Below, one piece after another: positions 63,088 to 64,000 of a stretch of 64,000 nucleotides of DNA. This DNA comes from Cerasibacillus quisquiliarum (lineage in GTDB: Bacteria; Bacillota; Bacilli; Bacillales; Amphibacillaceae). The stretch is taken from NCBI RefSeq assembly GCF_014202495.1, contig NZ_JACHHA010000013.1, positions 1-64,000 of the forward strand. Direction: 5' to 3'. Under the pieces are notes generated by a model. That model saw only the letters and a program-made list of their open reading frames with translations. It searched no databases and was not told the origin of the DNA. The translations under genes and the position numbers were made by a program. How positions within the stretch are numbered: the stretch's first letter is position 1; every line of letters starts with the position of its first letter.

Positions 63088-63486
63088 ATGAAGTTTAATG
63101 AGCGATTAAAACATTGTAGAAAAATGATTGGACTAACTCAAGAACAAATCGCAATTGAATTAGGGATAAAAAGAACTACATATACAAAGTATGAGACAGG
63201 TGAAAACCTACCTGATTTCAAAATTCTAATAAAATTGGCAGATTTATTTAACGTTACGACAGATTACCTACTTGGTAGAAAATCAGAAAAAATATCAAGT
63301 GAAAATGTGGGAGTAGATATAAAAAGAAGTTGTGAAGAAATTATTGATTTAATTGAAAAACATGGTTTAGATCCTTATGAAATATTCAATATATTTAAAT
63401 GGAGATATTTAAATAAAGAGGAAGTTCAGGATGTTATAAATTACTTTGAATGGATTGTTTACAAATCAAAAAAGAAAGTCAAATAA
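63088..63486 (+). CDS. XRE-family transcriptional regulator, plus strand
   Basis: A 132-residue paralogue of the minus-strand regulator: HTH (LTQEQIAIELGIKRTTYTKY, ETGENLPDFKILIKLADLF, TDYLLGRK) followed by SCEEIIDLIEKHGLDPYEIF and YFEWIVYKSKKK. ATG 63088 lies 7 bases after AAAGGTG; a GTG three codons earlier is in that site. Its promoter is covered by a palindrome, so autorepression or repression by its partner is likely. Such genes are typical of prophage or element remnants. Confidence 0.88.
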   Translation: MKFNERLKHCRKMIGLTQEQIAIELGIKRTTYTKYETGENLPDFKILIKLADLFNVTTDYLLGRKSEKISSENVGVDIKRSCEEIIDLIEKHGLDPYEIFNIFKWRYLNKEEVQDVINYFEWIVYKSKKKVK

Positions 63487-63564
63487 TGTTAATAGTATTT
63501 CTCCCGTTATCTATAATTGATTTGTTTATTAAATTTAGAGTATTAATTTAGGAGGGATTCATTC

Positions 63565-63843
63565 GTGGTAAAAACAAGAAATGACTTTCCTAGCGAGGAC
63601 GATTATTACAAATACACTCGTTCTCTTGAATTTTTGCTAAATTATTCATTAGAAGGTAAGACGGCTAAACAAATTCATGAAGAAATGAGAATAGATCAAG
63701 AGTGGTTGCATTATGTCGAAAAAGGTTTAGAAGTTTTAAAAAAAGAAGGTCAAATGAAAGGTATTGATATGATCCGTATGGTGGATATCTATGTAATGGA
63801 GGACGAAGACTACGAAGGTTGGTTAGAAAATTTTAATAAATAA
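63565..63843 (+). CDS. Small acidic hypothetical protein
   Basis: A 92-residue acidic protein with a helix-turn-helix-like middle (LEGKTAKQIHEEMRIDQEWL, then VEKGLEVLKKEGQMKG). GTG start after TTAGGAGGG. It follows the plus-strand XRE gene by 78 bases and ends before a terminator, so it may be co-regulated. I do not recognise the family. Confidence 0.65.
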   Translation: MVKTRNDFPSEDDYYKYTRSLEFLLNYSLEGKTAKQIHEEMRIDQEWLHYVEKGLEVLKKEGQMKGIDMIRMVDIYVMEDEDYEGWLENFNK

Positions 63844-63884
63844 CCAATTACATATTTTATGATTGTTTGGTAGATAGTTGTTTT

Positions 63885-63923
63885 CAAATTTCATTAGTAA
63901 GAGGGGACGAAATTTGGTTTTTT
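63885..63923 (+). terminator. Terminator after the hypothetical gene
   Basis: CAAATTTC (63885-63892) and GAAATTTG (63909-63916) form an 8-bp stem followed by GTTTTTTCTT. The rest of the window to 64000 shows no gene. Confidence 0.7.
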
Positions 63924-64000
63924 CTTAACTATATCAAGTCAACGACCTGCCGATATTTCACCAACAATTTTATCACAGGTACATAATTTTTTTCTACATA

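Noticed and set aside
50588-64000. Intact prophage or conjugative element
   Set aside because: No integrase, replication, capsid, or conjugation ATPase genes are present; only fragments and regulators remain.

Overview
The window comes from the chromosome of a low-GC Gram-positive bacterium of the order Bacillales (Bacillaceae-like). CtsR/McsA/McsB/ClpC, SigH, YacL, Rae1, a Cys T-box leader, type-Z S14 and the B. subtilis-like gene order from a 5S rRNA end through ctsR, gltX, rpoBC and the S10/spc/alpha ribosomal protein clusters to rplM-rpsI all point there. I cannot name the species.

Region 1 (1-14.5 kb): 3' end of an rRNA operon (5S plus terminator), then the CtsR-controlled protein quality operon (ctsR-mcsA-mcsB-clpC), radA, yacL, gltX, a T-box controlled cysE-cysS-mrnC-rlmB-rae1 operon and sigH. 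The genes disA, ispD and ispF, usual neighbours here in Bacillus, are absent. Region 2 (14.3-31.3 kb): rpmG-secE-nusG, rplK-rplA, rplJ-rplL behind an L10-type leader, a 16S rRNA methyltransferase homologue, rpoB-rpoC, and the str cluster (L7Ae-like protein, rpsL, rpsG, fusA, tuf). Region 3 (31.4-50.6 kb): S10-spc-alpha clusters in one direction, then ecfA1-ecfA2-ecfT-truA-rplM-rpsI. The map gene normally found between adk and infA is missing.

Region 4 (50.6-64 kb) is accessory DNA beginning right after the rpsI terminator. It holds a 5'-truncated relaxase, an adenine methylase fragment that seems to be joined to the last codons of an LXG toxin gene, and two paralogous immunity-like modules. 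Each module is a six-helix membrane protein followed by two small soluble DUF5085-like proteins, and each sits after the tail of an LXG-type (type VII secreted) toxin. Between the modules lie a lipoprotein, a SAM methyltransferase and an IS3-family insertion sequence flanked by broken genes. The toxin fragment that remains has a glycine-zipper membrane segment, so pore formation is a plausible activity and the membrane proteins are plausible antidotes. After these come a thiolase with a perfect catabolite-response element, a secreted low-complexity protein, and a divergent pair of paralogous XRE repressors around a palindromic operator.

Most of the window is conserved housekeeping. The unusual content lies in the duplicated LXG-associated modules, the IS-associated decay, and the gene losses in otherwise conserved operons.
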